Below, in pieces: positions 32,200-43,195 of a stretch of 64,000 bases of DNA. Within the stretch, counting starts at the first letter, position 1. Every line of letters starts with the position of its first letter. The notes beneath the pieces were generated by a model. The model was not told where the DNA came from and did not search any database. It saw only the letters and a list, made by a program, of their open reading frames with translations. This DNA is from Ceratopteris richardii (lineage: Eukaryota; Streptophyta; Polypodiopsida; Polypodiales; Pteridaceae), in NCBI GenBank assembly GCA_020310875.1, contig CM035406.1:80850355-80914354 (forward strand), read 5' to 3'. Made by a program: the position numbers and the translations under genes.

Positions 32200-35100
32200 G
32201 TTAGGCTTTTTCTGATTATTTAGACACTCTTGGAATTTTTCTTCGCAAATTCGGTTGTTTGGTAATGGTGATGTGGGTTTTTCTAATGTTTGTTGGGCAA
32301 CTTCTATCAATTTTCTGCAGATTTCCAATCTTTCTTTCTCTAGGTCACCTCTCGGATATTCTCTCTCATGTTGTTCTATGGTAGGTCCGGCTTTAATTCT
32401 CTCTTTGTATGCCTGAATCCACATCGCTAAATCTTCAGGCATTGGGTCTGCTAATACCGATTCTACCTCCTCCTTTTTATTCTCCTTTTTATTGTCTTCT
32501 TCCGCTTGTGATTCCTCTGTTGATTTCTGTTCACTCTTTTCCTTTTCCTTCTTTTGCACTAACTTTTTTTCTTTCATCCTGTCTCTCCTTTGCTTCCATT
32601 TTTGGGATCGTTTACTGATGATACTTTTTTCTGGTTCTTCTGAGTCTTCTACTCTGTGAGGGATGGGTGTATTTCCCCCTTTTTCACTTTGATTATTTTC
32701 TTCGGTTTTATCAGGGTTTTCTCTAGCCTTTGCTCTCGTTATGGCTTTTACAGGTATAGTGTACTCTTTATCACTCCCCGACGATTCAATCACCTCTATC
32801 ACGTTAATCTGTACGTTAGATGTGACTTTGTTTGGGTTCTTAGGACAATCTCTGAAAAGATGTTCCTTTCCACAATCGCTACAGTAACCTTCCCAAATTC
32901 GTTGTGGTGGTGGTGGGTTCGGTAATGTACATTCTCTGATATAGTGGTCACCTCCACATCTGTAGCATGGTCCTCTAGATACAGGTGGTCTATTTATTGG
33001 TCGAGGTGGCATGGTTGCTCTAGGAGCTGTGTACATTAATGGTACATAATCTTGCTCGTAGTTATATGAACTCTCCGGCGTCTCCATGCCATGAGCATAT
33101 GGGTCGTATTGTTGCCCATATTCCATTGTTGAGCTTTCATAACCTGGGTATGCTCCTTGACTAGGTTCGTAAAATGAGTCATATGGTTCACTGCTAGTCA
33201 AAGGTGTTGCTGGCACTATGGCCCTTTCTAAGTTTTCCTCTGGCTGCGCTATCTTAACTGGGACAACGTTCTGAGGGTGGGGCGGTTGTTGTCCTAGCAC
33301 TGGCTGAGGCTGTGTATATCCTTGGTATGTGTATGGTCGTGCTATTGGTGCCTGCGGCTGATATGATGGATATCTGAAGGCTTCTCCTCCCTGCTGGTTC
33401 TGCGGATATCCATATGGTCTCACATAAGGCTGGGTGGGTCTGGTTTGCCTATTGTAAGGGCAGTTCTCCGTGCTATGATTTGTGTATCTCTGCTCTATGC
33501 TGCAATACTGTAGTGGCCCGGGAACCGAGGGTCTATGAGGAGCATAGGCAGGTGGTGGGACTACTCCCCTAGTACACAAGTGAGAAGGATGATCCCCTCC
33601 GCACTGCATACATCTTCTAAGCATAGGCGTTCTCATAGGATTGGTGGGATAATTCCTCTGTCCTTGCATATTCAGTTTTTTTGCTAGCAAGTCAGCAATT
33701 TCCTCAATGTTGTTTTTAGGGTTCGATGTGCTATTTGATGACTCTTCACTTTTCACACTTCCTTGGAGTATTTTCAAGTCTCCTGCAAGGTTATCCTCTA
33801 GGTCTATACATTCCTTCATACACTCTTGCAGAGTTTGAACTCTCTTCACGTACACTAATGACCTCAAGGTTCCGTTCAATAGTCCTTCTAAGAACAATGA
33901 TACCATCTTGTTTTGTGTTGGTCTCTCCTCTACGGGGCATCTATCCACATACTGCTTGAATCTCCTGGCAGCCAATCTGACTGACTCAGTTGGAGCTTGC
34001 TTGAAACTGTGGATTAATGACGAAGAATTGTTCTTGATTCCAGACTTGGTAAATTCTTCAATCATTTCTTGATACACTTGATCCATGTTCTGAAAGGTAT
34101 TTGGATCCAATGGCTGAAACCAGGCCAGGGCTGTGTCTGACAAGGTGAGGCCAAAGGATTCATATTGAATCATGAAGTCATCTACCTGCTCGGCTCTAAC
34201 TACTTGTTTAAATTCTGCTATATGATTATAGGGTTCACTCGAGCCATCATAATGATTTCTCATGCATTTGGCCACTTGAATCGGTCTTAGTCTCCTTCCT
34301 ACTTCAGGTTGTCTCGGCATTACAGGGTAATTTGGTCTTCCTATAGGTATGCCTGGTCCTCGTACTACCTGTGGTCTGACTGGAGCACGAACTCCTTGTC
34401 TTGGGTCCATAGCTGGTTGTGGCCGGTAATGAGGATTAGTGGCAGGTATTGCAAATTGCACATGAGGTCTGATGGGGATCTGGGTTTGTTGAGTTTGTTG
34501 TGTTTGTCCCGAATGTTGACTTGAGTCATATTGAGAAGTTCCATGTGGGTTCCGTGAAGTGGTTGCTTGGTCCCTTGGGGGGAACACTGGAATGTTCTGA
34601 TATTTCAGCTCAGCTCTCTCTAATTCAGTGACTGGCCAATATCTTCTGTGGTCTTTGTCCAAATATGTAATGATGGTGGGGAATTCAGGATCTTGTAACT
34701 CATAGATGGTAACTGGATTAGGAGCAGCATCCCAAATAGAGGAATGGGTTCTGAGCAGGTGCTCCATCCCATTGATCAAATACACATCTATTAGAGTGTC
34801 ATCCTGGGGGACCAAGTCTCCTCTCCAAAGTTTAGTAATTGTCGATCTACCTCTAGGAGTTGTTACTTGTTCCTCAGTTCCATGTCTATTTAAACTTGAA
34901 GTGTCATTTTCCTCACCACGCTCATTAATGATTTCCGGGTGTTCAGTGACCATGTATTGAATGTCTTGTTTATCCATGTACAGTCCTCCTATGTATTTGA
35001 CTGCTGGTCTTGGCACTATGCAGGCCTCTGAAGCCTTCCTCAATCTGGCCACTGATCTGTTTAGACCATCTAAATAGATAGGGATCTCATTGTGGTTAGT

Positions 35101-35322
35101 GCTCACATATTCTAAGGAAGTTCTGTATTCGCCCTCAATGATGGACATCTGGCCAATCATGGGCACAGTGTTTTGCATATCCTCGGAAGCCATGGGGATT
35201 TCTCCTTCTGACTCACTGGAGGTCTCAGAATAGTGTGATCGGTTACTTGGTTCGGCAACACTCCCTACGGAAGAAATTACACTTCTTCGGCTTCCTAGGG
35301 TTCTTCCTGATCTCAAGTTCAT
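32200..35322 (-). CDS. gag of element A, four zinc-knuckle motifs
   Basis: Starts MNLRSGRTLGSRRS, a start shared by A, B and C, which fixes the ATG. After a variable region comes the capsid (RPIQVAKCMRNHYDG to LEDNL, about 34290-33770), then RNA-binding motifs: CX2CX3HX4C at 33574-33612, an atypical C-x8-H-x4-C with E at the second C position (33460-33510), and two more canonical knuckles at 32928-32968 and 32843-32888, with P/Q/Y-rich linkers. A charged K/E-rich C-terminus follows. Much longer than usual plant gags. Confidence 0.9.
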
Positions 35323-36757
35323 TCACTTAAGAGCTCTAAACAATTCTTGTCCACCTTTAGTCTCTAGAGTTCTAAGTTATGGCTCAGAAGTCTAGGAAGA
35401 CTTGGGCTGGAATGTGACTGAAAGAAAATTTCAAGTCACGATACTTGGCTCTCACGACCTCTGAAAAAACGATCGCTGACAGACGATACTTGGGTGAAAC
35501 GATCGCTGGAAAACGACCTTTCCCCAAACGATCTCTGACGGGGAACGATACACGACCTTTCCACAAGACGATCTACGATCTCTGACCCAAACCGACCGCT
35601 CACAAACGATACTTCATCAAAACGATCGCTGGAAATCGACACTTGGGTCTAACGATACTTGATCAACACGATCGCTAGAAAACGATCTTTGACCAAACGA
35701 TCTCTAGCAAAACGATCTCTGGCAAAAAGCGATACACGACCGACGATCTCTGAGAGAAACGATCGGCGATACTTGGGCTGAAACGACACACGATCTCTCA
35801 CTGAACGATACACGATACTCAAATATGAACGATCTACGACCTTCACTAGAAACGATCGACGATACCTAACTGAAACGATACCGACCTTTGACAAGTGTCG
35901 CGATCTCTGGATCACGATACTTGGCAAACGATACACGACCGACGACCTTTGATCAAAACGATCTCTAGCGAAACGATCGACGACCTCTGTCTGAAAACGA
36001 TCTACGATCTCTATCTGAAACGATCTACGATATCTCCAAAAACGATCGACGACCGCTGGGAAATATCGCGATACTCAACCACAGGAGTAAAACGATACTC
36101 GACCGCAGGAGCAAAGCGATACTTGACCCTTTTTCAAAATTTTGTGTTGTTTTTTGAGGTTTGGATGTTTCCCCCTTTCTCTCCTAGGTTCTCTCTCTTA
36201 TCCCTACCCACTGTATCAATCAACAAACTACTTTTAACCCCCTGAATGCCCAAACGACACTCAGCGCAGGTCGTTTTTTTCCTTCTCCTAGGTTGAAATG
36301 CTGAAATTTTTGAGCAAGGAGGTGGTTTAGTTTACCTTGGAAGCTCCCATGATCTCTTGGTCCAACTCCTTTGCACAGAACTCTCCCCTATTGCTTGCTT
36401 GCCTCAAAACGACCGCTGGGCTCACACGACACTTGATGCAGCTCTCCACGATACTTGTTCAACAAGTAACTTGAAAATGAAAAATTTTTTGGCTTTTATA
36501 CTTGGGAATTCCTAGCTTACTGAAAAATGAAAATTTTTGAACAAACCTAAAGCCTACTCTACTCTCCACTCACTCCTATTTTACTTCTTCTACTCACTCC
36601 CCTAATCTATCAACTTACTACACACACTCCAAGAATGAGAAGTAGCAAGTGCGGTTGAAATTGACTTACCAAAGAAGAGAAAATTTCCGCTCCTCCAAGT
36701 TCTTCAAAGCAAAAAGCTACTTACCATCACGCGAATGCCTCGGTTTGATTCGTCGTT
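35323..36757 (-). other. leader of element A
   Basis: Untranslated stretch between primer site and gag, about 1.43 kb. It contains the CGATC-rich array listed separately and AT-rich DNA with short frames only. No coding motif. Confidence 0.7.
35436..36130 (-). repeat. leader array of CGAT-core motifs (A)
   Basis: About 700 bp dense in ACGATC, CGATAC and CGACC words, such as AAACGATCTCTG, GAAACGATCGACGA and AACGATACTTGG, at intervals of about 10-25 bases without a fixed period. On the transcript strand the recurring words are TATCGTTT, GATCGTTT and GGTCGT. B and C have arrays of different words around the same core at the same place. Confidence 0.85.
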
Positions 36758-36774
36758 CCCCGGCAACGGCGCCA
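36758..36774 (-). other. primer-binding site, tRNA-Asp (A)
   Basis: Plus-strand CCCCGGCAACGGCGCCA equals the 3' end of plant tRNA-Asp(GUC) as I know it, so the transcript strand (TGGCGCCGTTGCCGGGG) is a perfect primer site. It lies seven bases inside the 5' LTR. Confidence 0.9.
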
Positions 36775-36781
36775 AAAAGTG

Positions 36782-37673
36782 TGTTGACCTAAGCTTCAAC
36801 TTAGGGACTTGCGGAGAAAGAGACTGTACCTCAATCCCCTCACAAGTGCATATAGTGGGGATACACGCTTTTAATTTATCAATCCGAAGAGTATACTAAC
36901 CTAGCCGAGTGTATGAAGACATGCAAATGCGTAATGGTCAATGCAAAAGTATTGCTCAAAAGTGAAAATGAGAAAAACACTTATCCTAACAAGCTTCAAC
37001 TGTAGGTCAAGACGAAACGATACTTGGTGCAGCAGCCGTCAGTATTTTGGACTTTTCTCCTAGCTCCGAGCTCCAAACATAGCGAATAGCATATGCGTTT
37101 CGAAGCTCTCGAGAAGACGCATCCAATGGCAGTGGTTTCACGCAATTCCGACACTCCTACTTCAAGTTATGACAGAAATACTGAGTCGCGGGAATACTTT
37201 CCTACACTTCAGCACCTCCTACACCTCGCACACACCTCTCCTACAGCAAAGAAACACTCTCAAGGATAGATCACACTCACAAGCACCCTTTCCAAGCAAT
37301 ACACATGCATACAAGCTCACAAAGAAGAAGATGAAGAGGGAAGAAGACACAAATTCGAATTTCTGTGCTCTCTATTCTCACAATGGCAAAAAGTCTTTTA
37401 CAAAGAGTCACATTTGACTTATATACTAGTGCCCTAAAAATGGTCCTTTCACACAAGTGACCGGCACTTTATTCCCTAAGAGCTAATTTCCTATTATTTT
37501 ACATGGGTAAGCTTCTATTCTTCTATGGGAGTGCATCTAGAGGACTCCTCTAGTGCCTTTACAAGGGAAATATATTACAAAAATGAATATGTTACAAAAA
37601 TATCTGGTCCAAATCGGAAAAATTTTGGGGCCCGTCTTTTTCTCTGCTTTGTGCGCTCTTTGGCTCTGCAACA
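36782..37673 (-). repeat. 5' LTR of element A
   Basis: 892 bp, by eye identical to 20792-21683. A likely TATA box (TATATAAG on the minus strand) is at 37418-37425. Confidence 0.97.
37418..37425 (-). promoter_or_regulatory. probable TATA box in A 5' LTR
   Basis: TATATAAG on the minus strand lies in the middle of the LTR, in the position expected between U3 and R. The copy in the 3' LTR is at 21428-21435. Confidence 0.55.
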
Positions 37674-37678
37674 GTGAG

Positions 37679-39465
37679 GAAATGCCCAACTTTCTTTGAT
37701 CTCAAGAGTCCATAATTTCTTGTAGGGTAGACTGCTCTCTAAACAGAGTCTCATATCTATCTCTAATATGAGTGTATGCTCTGCAATTGACATACAAAAT
37801 GCTCCTCACTCTCCACCTCCTCTCTACATAGTCTACAGACTCAGTGTGCCCTGGGGACCTCACTATGTCTCCCACTTCAATCTCTTGTCTGTGAGATGCT
37901 ACCCTCAACTAACCAATCACCACCCGTGAACTTTGTGGCATATAAATGTCCATGTATTGTGGTCTCTATATGAACCCATCTAATAAAGTTTTGAGAAATT
38001 GGTCTCTATAGTCTGACATCCTCCCCTCTAAACTAGATGATCGCCATACTTTGCTGATGTAGAGCTTCCATAGATCCTGTCTCAATACCAAGTTCCTCTT
38101 GTTGTGGGAGAGGTGAGAGTAAGGTTAGCTAGGGTTTTACTAAAAAGGTGGTAAGCACTCTATATATAGATCATGTGTTGCAAACCAAGTTTTGACCTAT
38201 GAATACCAAGCTCTATCATGCCCACTCTCACACAACTTTATAACTTTCTCAAATGGTCTATGAGTGAGTCTTTCTCTCTCACCCTCTGAATGAAGCTTAC
38301 TATTTGGAATAGTTTCTTGAGGGGCATGGGTGGTGCAGCAAGCTCTACTCGGATGATTTAATGTGGCACGATCTGCTTGCTAAGAAACAAGTGTGAGATC
38401 ATACATATTAAGGACCTCTCAATCTGTGCCCATTGATCGATAATCAAACCAAGTGCCCATACTGTCATCACTAAATGCATAAAGTCCAGAGTGACGAGTG
38501 TATAAAAAATCCACCCCTTCATGTCAGGTTCTTGGAACTTTGCCTAGTGGCACCTCCACTCTAGCATGGCTAGGGCTGCATACCCTTGGGTAAGTAAATG
38601 AATAGTTGCCTTCCCTCATGGTGAAAGGTCCTAGAAGGCTGGTGAAAGTGACTCTATGATAGACATATGAGGTAAGCACCTCGAACTCCCTCATGCTATG
38701 GTGAAAATGGATGCACTCCTCACTACACTGGATGTGTGAAAAATTATGACCTTGGTCTTGCAAAGGTTCACAATGAGTCCTCTATGTGTACAAAAATCAT
38801 CCAAAACTCTAAGATTATGACATTGGTCTTTCCAAGGTTCACATTCAATCCTCTATGTGTACAAAATTCATGGCCTTGAAGTCGCTCAAGTTACTCTGAA
38901 ATCAAAATAGTATCATCAACATATAATATAATGTGAACTAGGGTGCCCCCCTGGTCTCTCCTTTCATAAATGCTCATAGTATTTAGTCAGAGATCTCATC
39001 AATGTAAAGGCAAAAAAGTGTTGAGGAGAGTGGGAAGCCTTATGGTGCTTGCAACAGGCTCTGATAAATTACCAGGGCATCGGATTTTACCAAACACCTG
39101 CTTGTGGAGAGCATAGATGGCTCATATCATCTCTTTCTGGATCCCAAGGTTGAGTAGGCAGAAGAATAGCCTCTCACATGGGACCGTATCAAAAGCCTTA
39201 CAAAAATCCACAAAGCAACAATAAAGCCTCTTCCTCCTTGCCTTTGCCGTGTCAATGAGACAACATTGGATGAAGATATGGTCAATGGTGGAGAAAGATC
39301 ATCTAAACCTAGTTTGACATGGTGCTTGGAGGGTCTCAACCTCTACATATGAGCTAAGCTCTACCTAAAGAATTGCTCCATACTCATTGTGTCGCCAATT
39401 AATACTGACATATATACAATCATACATATCAAGGAAATTCAACTAACTCTACTCATACATATACT
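37679..39465 (-). mobile_element. LINE, right copy: RT and C-terminal region
   Basis: On the minus strand from 39340 down: HIFIQ-C-LIDTAKARRKRLYCCFVDF-KAFDTVPCERLF (RT motif with first catalytic D), LYVDDTILIS near 38925 (the active-site pair), KTKVIIFH near 38760, LTQGYAALAMLE and FQEPDMKGWIFYTLVT near 38580, WAQIERSLICMISH near 38430, and a C-x2-C-x..-E-H-F-V-C finger near 37800. These are LINE RT, thumb and C-terminal finger in order, decayed across frames with stops. Element A inserted at its 3' part. Confidence 0.82.
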
Positions 39466-39469
39466 CATG

Positions 39470-39830
39470 GAGGCTCAAGGAGAGAGTCATCCAATGCTCA
39501 ATGAGAGGGTCATCCAAGGCTCAAGGAGCTGAAGCACAGCTGTTGAAGCTTGGAAAATGTATAGGAGGGTGTTATATGCATAGAGGAGTAGTGAGGAGGA
39601 GCTATCAAGCCCACACACCCTGTAGTCTCTTGTAGGAGACATAGTCTACTTGTAAGAGTTGTAACTCTTTGTGTACATATCCAATTCAAGACATTTAAAG
39701 TGCATTAATAACTTATGATTGTATCTTACTTTTTCTAAGAGGGTTTCTTAAAATTAGCTTTATGTGAAGAGAAATTGGTGTATCTCTATAACCCTAATTT
39801 TTGCATATCCTCCATCTTTGCGTAGTCTAT
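39470..39830 (+). repeat. second copy of the LTR-tail-like segment
   Basis: About 360 bp closely matching 15831-16168 (starts GGCTCAAGGAGAGAGTCATCC, contains TTGTAACTCTTTGTGTACAT). It joins the LINE endonuclease start at the same point as the left copy, but on its other side lies LINE RT rather than the tandem repeats. So the two loci share a derived composite. Confidence 0.75.
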
Positions 39831-40530
39831 TTTTTATAGAATTGTTGACCTAAAAAGATCCATTTGAGGTGTTCTATAGCTTTTTGGAAATATTAGGAAC
39901 CATACTAAGTTTGGGTAAAAGCTCAAGTGATTTGGATTAGTGTAAGGCAGGTGAATCAGAGTTTTTTGCAAGGTAGCAGAAAAGGTGTATGAAGGGACCT
40001 AGATATTGGGTTCATTTCACTTCTAGTGTGCAAATATGAGGGATTAATATCCATTAGAAGTCTCCCATGAGGAAGACTTGCCCTAGCGTAGGGTACTCTA
40101 TTATCTTCTTTGATAAACAGGTATATGGTGAGCCCTCCCCATGATAAGTGATGTCAAATCTTGAGCCAAACGAGGCAAAATAGCGTAGCACAATGTAGAT
40201 GGACCTCTAATGTAAGAGCTCTAATTAGATCCAAAGGTCTTTGGCCTATGGGTCACATGCGATGATCTATATCCTTCTCTAAATTCCATCTTTGAAGAGT
40301 ATTGCTACCCCTCTCAATCCTCTCATAGTGTGCTGGAGTGTACAATCTCTGTGTAGACTCCCACTAGAAACCATGTAGCGGAGGTAGGTTCTTGTCAAGG
40401 CTATCATGTGTCTCTATTAGCAAGATAATATCCATATCTCTGCTCACCTTCGCAAGCCTCTTTGGATGTCTCCCTAAGTCCCCATTGTAGTTCCACATTG
40501 CAAGATATATCTCCTCGGCTATCTCGTAGG
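39831..40530 (-). mobile_element. LINE, right copy: endonuclease N-terminus
   Basis: Near-copy of 16160-16892: the same decayed APE endonuclease start on the minus strand, with DIILLIET/QTH-like and RGDH/YARG landmarks. The central and C-terminal endonuclease and first RT motifs present in the left LINE are missing here. Confidence 0.7.
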
Positions 40531-40600
40531 CAGAGAGAGATAGAGATAGAGAGAGAGAGAGATAGAGAGAGAGAGATAGAGAGAGAGAAATAGAGAGAGA
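40531..40600. repeat. (AG)n microsatellite, right copy
   Basis: About 70 bp of GAGA/GATA, shorter than the left copy (about 130 bp), in the same place between LINE and copia LTR. Confidence 0.9.
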
Positions 40601-41270
40601 TGTTGATATATTTAGGTGGTGATGTATGTGAACACACTAGGACCACCGGGGTACTTTTATCCCTCTTTAGGGGGTTTTTTCCCATGGCATGTATATATGC
40701 CTATTTTCCTAATGGGTTACTTATCTTTGTACATTCTAGTGGTAATACATTCAGTATTGTGTGTTGTGCTCCAAGCTTCTTCTTCTTCCTTGTGTTGTTT
40801 GCTTACTTTCGTAGACCTCGAACTCCAACAATTGGTATCAAAGTAGGTTGCCGCTTCATCTAGGGCATCATTGACACCCTTCCAGTCACAATCTCAGAAT
40901 CACATGAAATTTGGTTAGCATACGCAAGGTGATTAGGAGATCAAAAAATCTTCTCAATGTCGTGCTGAAATTGCAATCTGAGCTCGTTTTGACCTCCGAA
41001 TGCACTATTGCAAGGCTTGAGTAGGCTATTTTGTCTTTTTGTGGCAAATATATATACATGTTTTGGTTTGCCAATATAAGCATCTCAAAGTCTATTACAG
41101 GTTTAGCAAAACCGACAGGGTAGTTCTGTTCAACTTTTTGAGATACAGTCAATTTCTTGCATCATGGTATTTTAGTGAGTGTCCATGGCTAAAAGCAATG
41201 ATGTATTCTGTATGTTGGTTGTTGAGGATAATTTTGATGGTACCAATTACCCATTATGGGCTCATAGGAT
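40601..41270 (+). mobile_element. second copia family, third fragment
   Basis: LTR 40601-40830, Met-type primer site at 40833-40843 (TGGTATCAAAG), then leader and the first gag codons (VEDNFDGTNYPLWA) up to 41270, where element B inserted. Closely similar to 17022-17640 with a short extra block near 41150-41180. Confidence 0.88.
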
Positions 41271-41895
41271 TGTTGAAGCTCAAGGTCAAGGACAAAGCAT
41301 GGAAGTGCATCAAGGAAGTGGACACACAAGAACAAGGAGCAAGTAGGGAGCTCCAAGAAGCACCTGTCAAATTTTCAGAAGAAATCCCTACAAAAATAGT
41401 GATTTTTATCACTAAAAACCATTGTAAATACCATTTTCCATTTTTGTAACTCCATTTTGTTCAAGCCGAGGAGTCCTCGAGCTTGGGGAGTATTAGAACT
41501 ACCATCCTACCAATTTTCATAATTTTTAGACTTCGTTTGAGCCCCCAAATAAGCCCTGGAACCTATTTTTTAACTAGGTTGAACACTAGGTCTGGACAGG
41601 GCCAAAACCACTCAAAAACTATAAAAAGGGCTGGAGAGCTCAGTTTTGAGGTTAGCTTGTTGTAGTTTTTAGCTTTGTAAGAGATTTCTTTTGCAATCGA
41701 AGATCTTCCTTTGTTCCACTCTTTGCTCTTACTTTGTGCGCGTGTGTGTGTATGTGTGTGCATGCTCTTGTGCTTTCACACGCACTTGTGCCATCACTTG
41801 CTCACGGTCTTCATACCGGTCCTCACGTCTCCACGGATTGACATTTATGAGGTGAAGCTCCTCACGTTGATACTCACCATTGTGCTAGAGTGACA
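41271..41895 (+). repeat. 5' LTR of element B
   Basis: About 625 bp from TGTTGAAGCTCAAGG to GAGTGACA, ending seven bases before the primer site. Its central and right parts align with the C LTR (TGTAAATACCATTT, AAGCCCTGGAACCTA, GGGCCAAA, ACTATAAAA, GGATTGACATT), showing close relationship. The partner LTR is outside the window, so its age cannot be read. Confidence 0.85.
41619..41626 (+). promoter_or_regulatory. TATA box in B LTR
   Basis: CTATAAAA in a context shared with the C LTR (TCAAAAACTATAAAA then GCT-GAGAGCTC). Likely core promoter of the element transcript. Confidence 0.65.
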
Positions 41896-41902
41896 CCAAA
41901 TT

Positions 41903-41919
41903 TGGCGCCGTTGCCAGGG
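41903..41919 (+). other. primer-binding site, tRNA-Asp type (B)
   Basis: TGGCGCCGTTGCCAGGG, one change from the perfect tRNA-Asp complement seen in A and C. Confidence 0.85.
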
Positions 41920-43195
41920 AGAGAGCTTGGAGGACGAGCGTGTGACGGTAAGACGTAGAGTAGCAACGTTGAAAGAAAAAAAATCACCATTTTCAGTTCA
42001 GTTTCTGAGTTTTTCTTCTTCTTCATCTTCATCATCATCACCATCTTCTTCCCTCTTCACATTCTCTGATTTTTTCCATTTTCGACTGTACATTCACTCA
42101 TTTTTTACTTGTGGCTGTGAGAAAGAAGCGTCGGAGGAGCTGAGAACCAAAATCGCTGAAGAAAAACACTTGAAAAACTCTCAAAAACACCAAAATCTAG
42201 GCGACAGTATCGCGGAGTGACAAAAACAACGTTTGGTATCGCGGCGGTGATATCGTGCATTTGGAGTGTGACTTTCCATCTACAGGCACCCGGGAGTGAT
42301 AAGGAGAACCCAAGGTACAAATTTTTGCAAAAAATTTTGAATTTGGGTGTGAAAATCTCCAAGTATCGTGTTCGGTTGAGTTTTGGTATCGCGATACCAG
42401 AACTCCCGTGTATCACGATACTTGTTGAGGTATCGTATCGTGCATATCCACTTGAGGTATCGCGATACCATTCTGGTATCGTATCGTCAAGTGCTGGTAT
42501 CGCGATCGCGGTCGCCCCGGTGGTATCATATCGTGGTCCACCTGGTATCGTATCATTGATTGAGTGGTATCGTATCGTGAGGAGGATTGGTATCGTATCG
42601 TGGGCCAACCAAGTATCGTATCATGGGCTATCCTAATATCGTATCGCGTAAAATTTTTGGTATCGTATCGTTCGTCGCCTCGGTATCGTATCGCCCACCT
42701 AGTGATATCGTATCGCGAGGTCAAGTGGTATCGTATCGTGCAAATTAGAGATATCGTATCGTGACCACTTTCAGTATCGTATCGTCTAAGAGAGCAGTAT
42801 CATATCGTGGAAGTTGGTATCACCTTGGTGGTATCATATCATCTAAGGTGGTATCGTCTGAAGGGGTATCATGTAAGACAAAGGTATCGTATCGTGGAAA
42901 ATTTGGTATCGTATCGCCTGTCCCGAGTTCCCAGAGAGATCTTGTTTCCCTGTTTTAACCCCTAGAACCCTGAACTGGCATAACTTTCTCATACGAAATC
43001 CGTTTGCAGTGATTTTGAGTTTGTTGGAAAGCTCGTGGGGAGTACAACAAAAACATTGACTGGTTACAGTAAAATTAATATGAGGATTATTAGATAGGGT
43101 ATTTTTAAGTTGACCCTCAGGGAAACTAGAAAACCAGGGTGTTCCAAAGGATTTTGAGCAATATAAGAGAACTCTGAGACTAGAAGCCAAGGCTT
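41920..43195 (+). other. leader of element B
   Basis: Untranslated stretch of about 1.28 kb. It has T/C-rich DNA with TCATCATCA steps near 42020-42060, the TATCG array (listed separately), and from about 42957 a block also found in C (GAACTGGCATAACTTTCTCA and onward). Confidence 0.7.
42225..42920 (+). repeat. leader array of GGTATCGTATCG motifs (B)
   Basis: More than a dozen copies of GGTATCGTATCG or GGTATCGCGATACC, spaced mostly 15-40 bases apart by unrelated short sequence. The recurring core is TATCG. The arginine/tyrosine-repeat frames across it (SYR, RYD) are by-products. Confidence 0.88.

Larger units (their letters stand above)
20787..37678 (-). mobile_element. element A: young Ty3/gypsy with third ORF
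   Basis: Complete-length minus-strand element (20792-37673, 16,882 bp) with 5-bp duplications GTGAG at 20787-20791 and 37674-37678, LTRs of 892 bp each, a tRNA-Asp primer site, polypurine tract, gag, protease, RT, RNase H, integrase, a second protease and a separate 1,200-codon ORF. RT before integrase is the Ty3 order; the ILGRPFM protease and the tRNA-Asp primer suggest the non-chromovirus Athila/Tat-like side. The LTRs look identical, so insertion is recent. Gag-pol has about three breaks; the third ORF looks whole. Confidence 0.97.

Noticed and set aside
42105-42960. Open frames on both strands across the TATCG array, rich in R, Y and S
   Set aside because: They are by-products of the repeated GGTATCGTATCG word in an untranslated leader.
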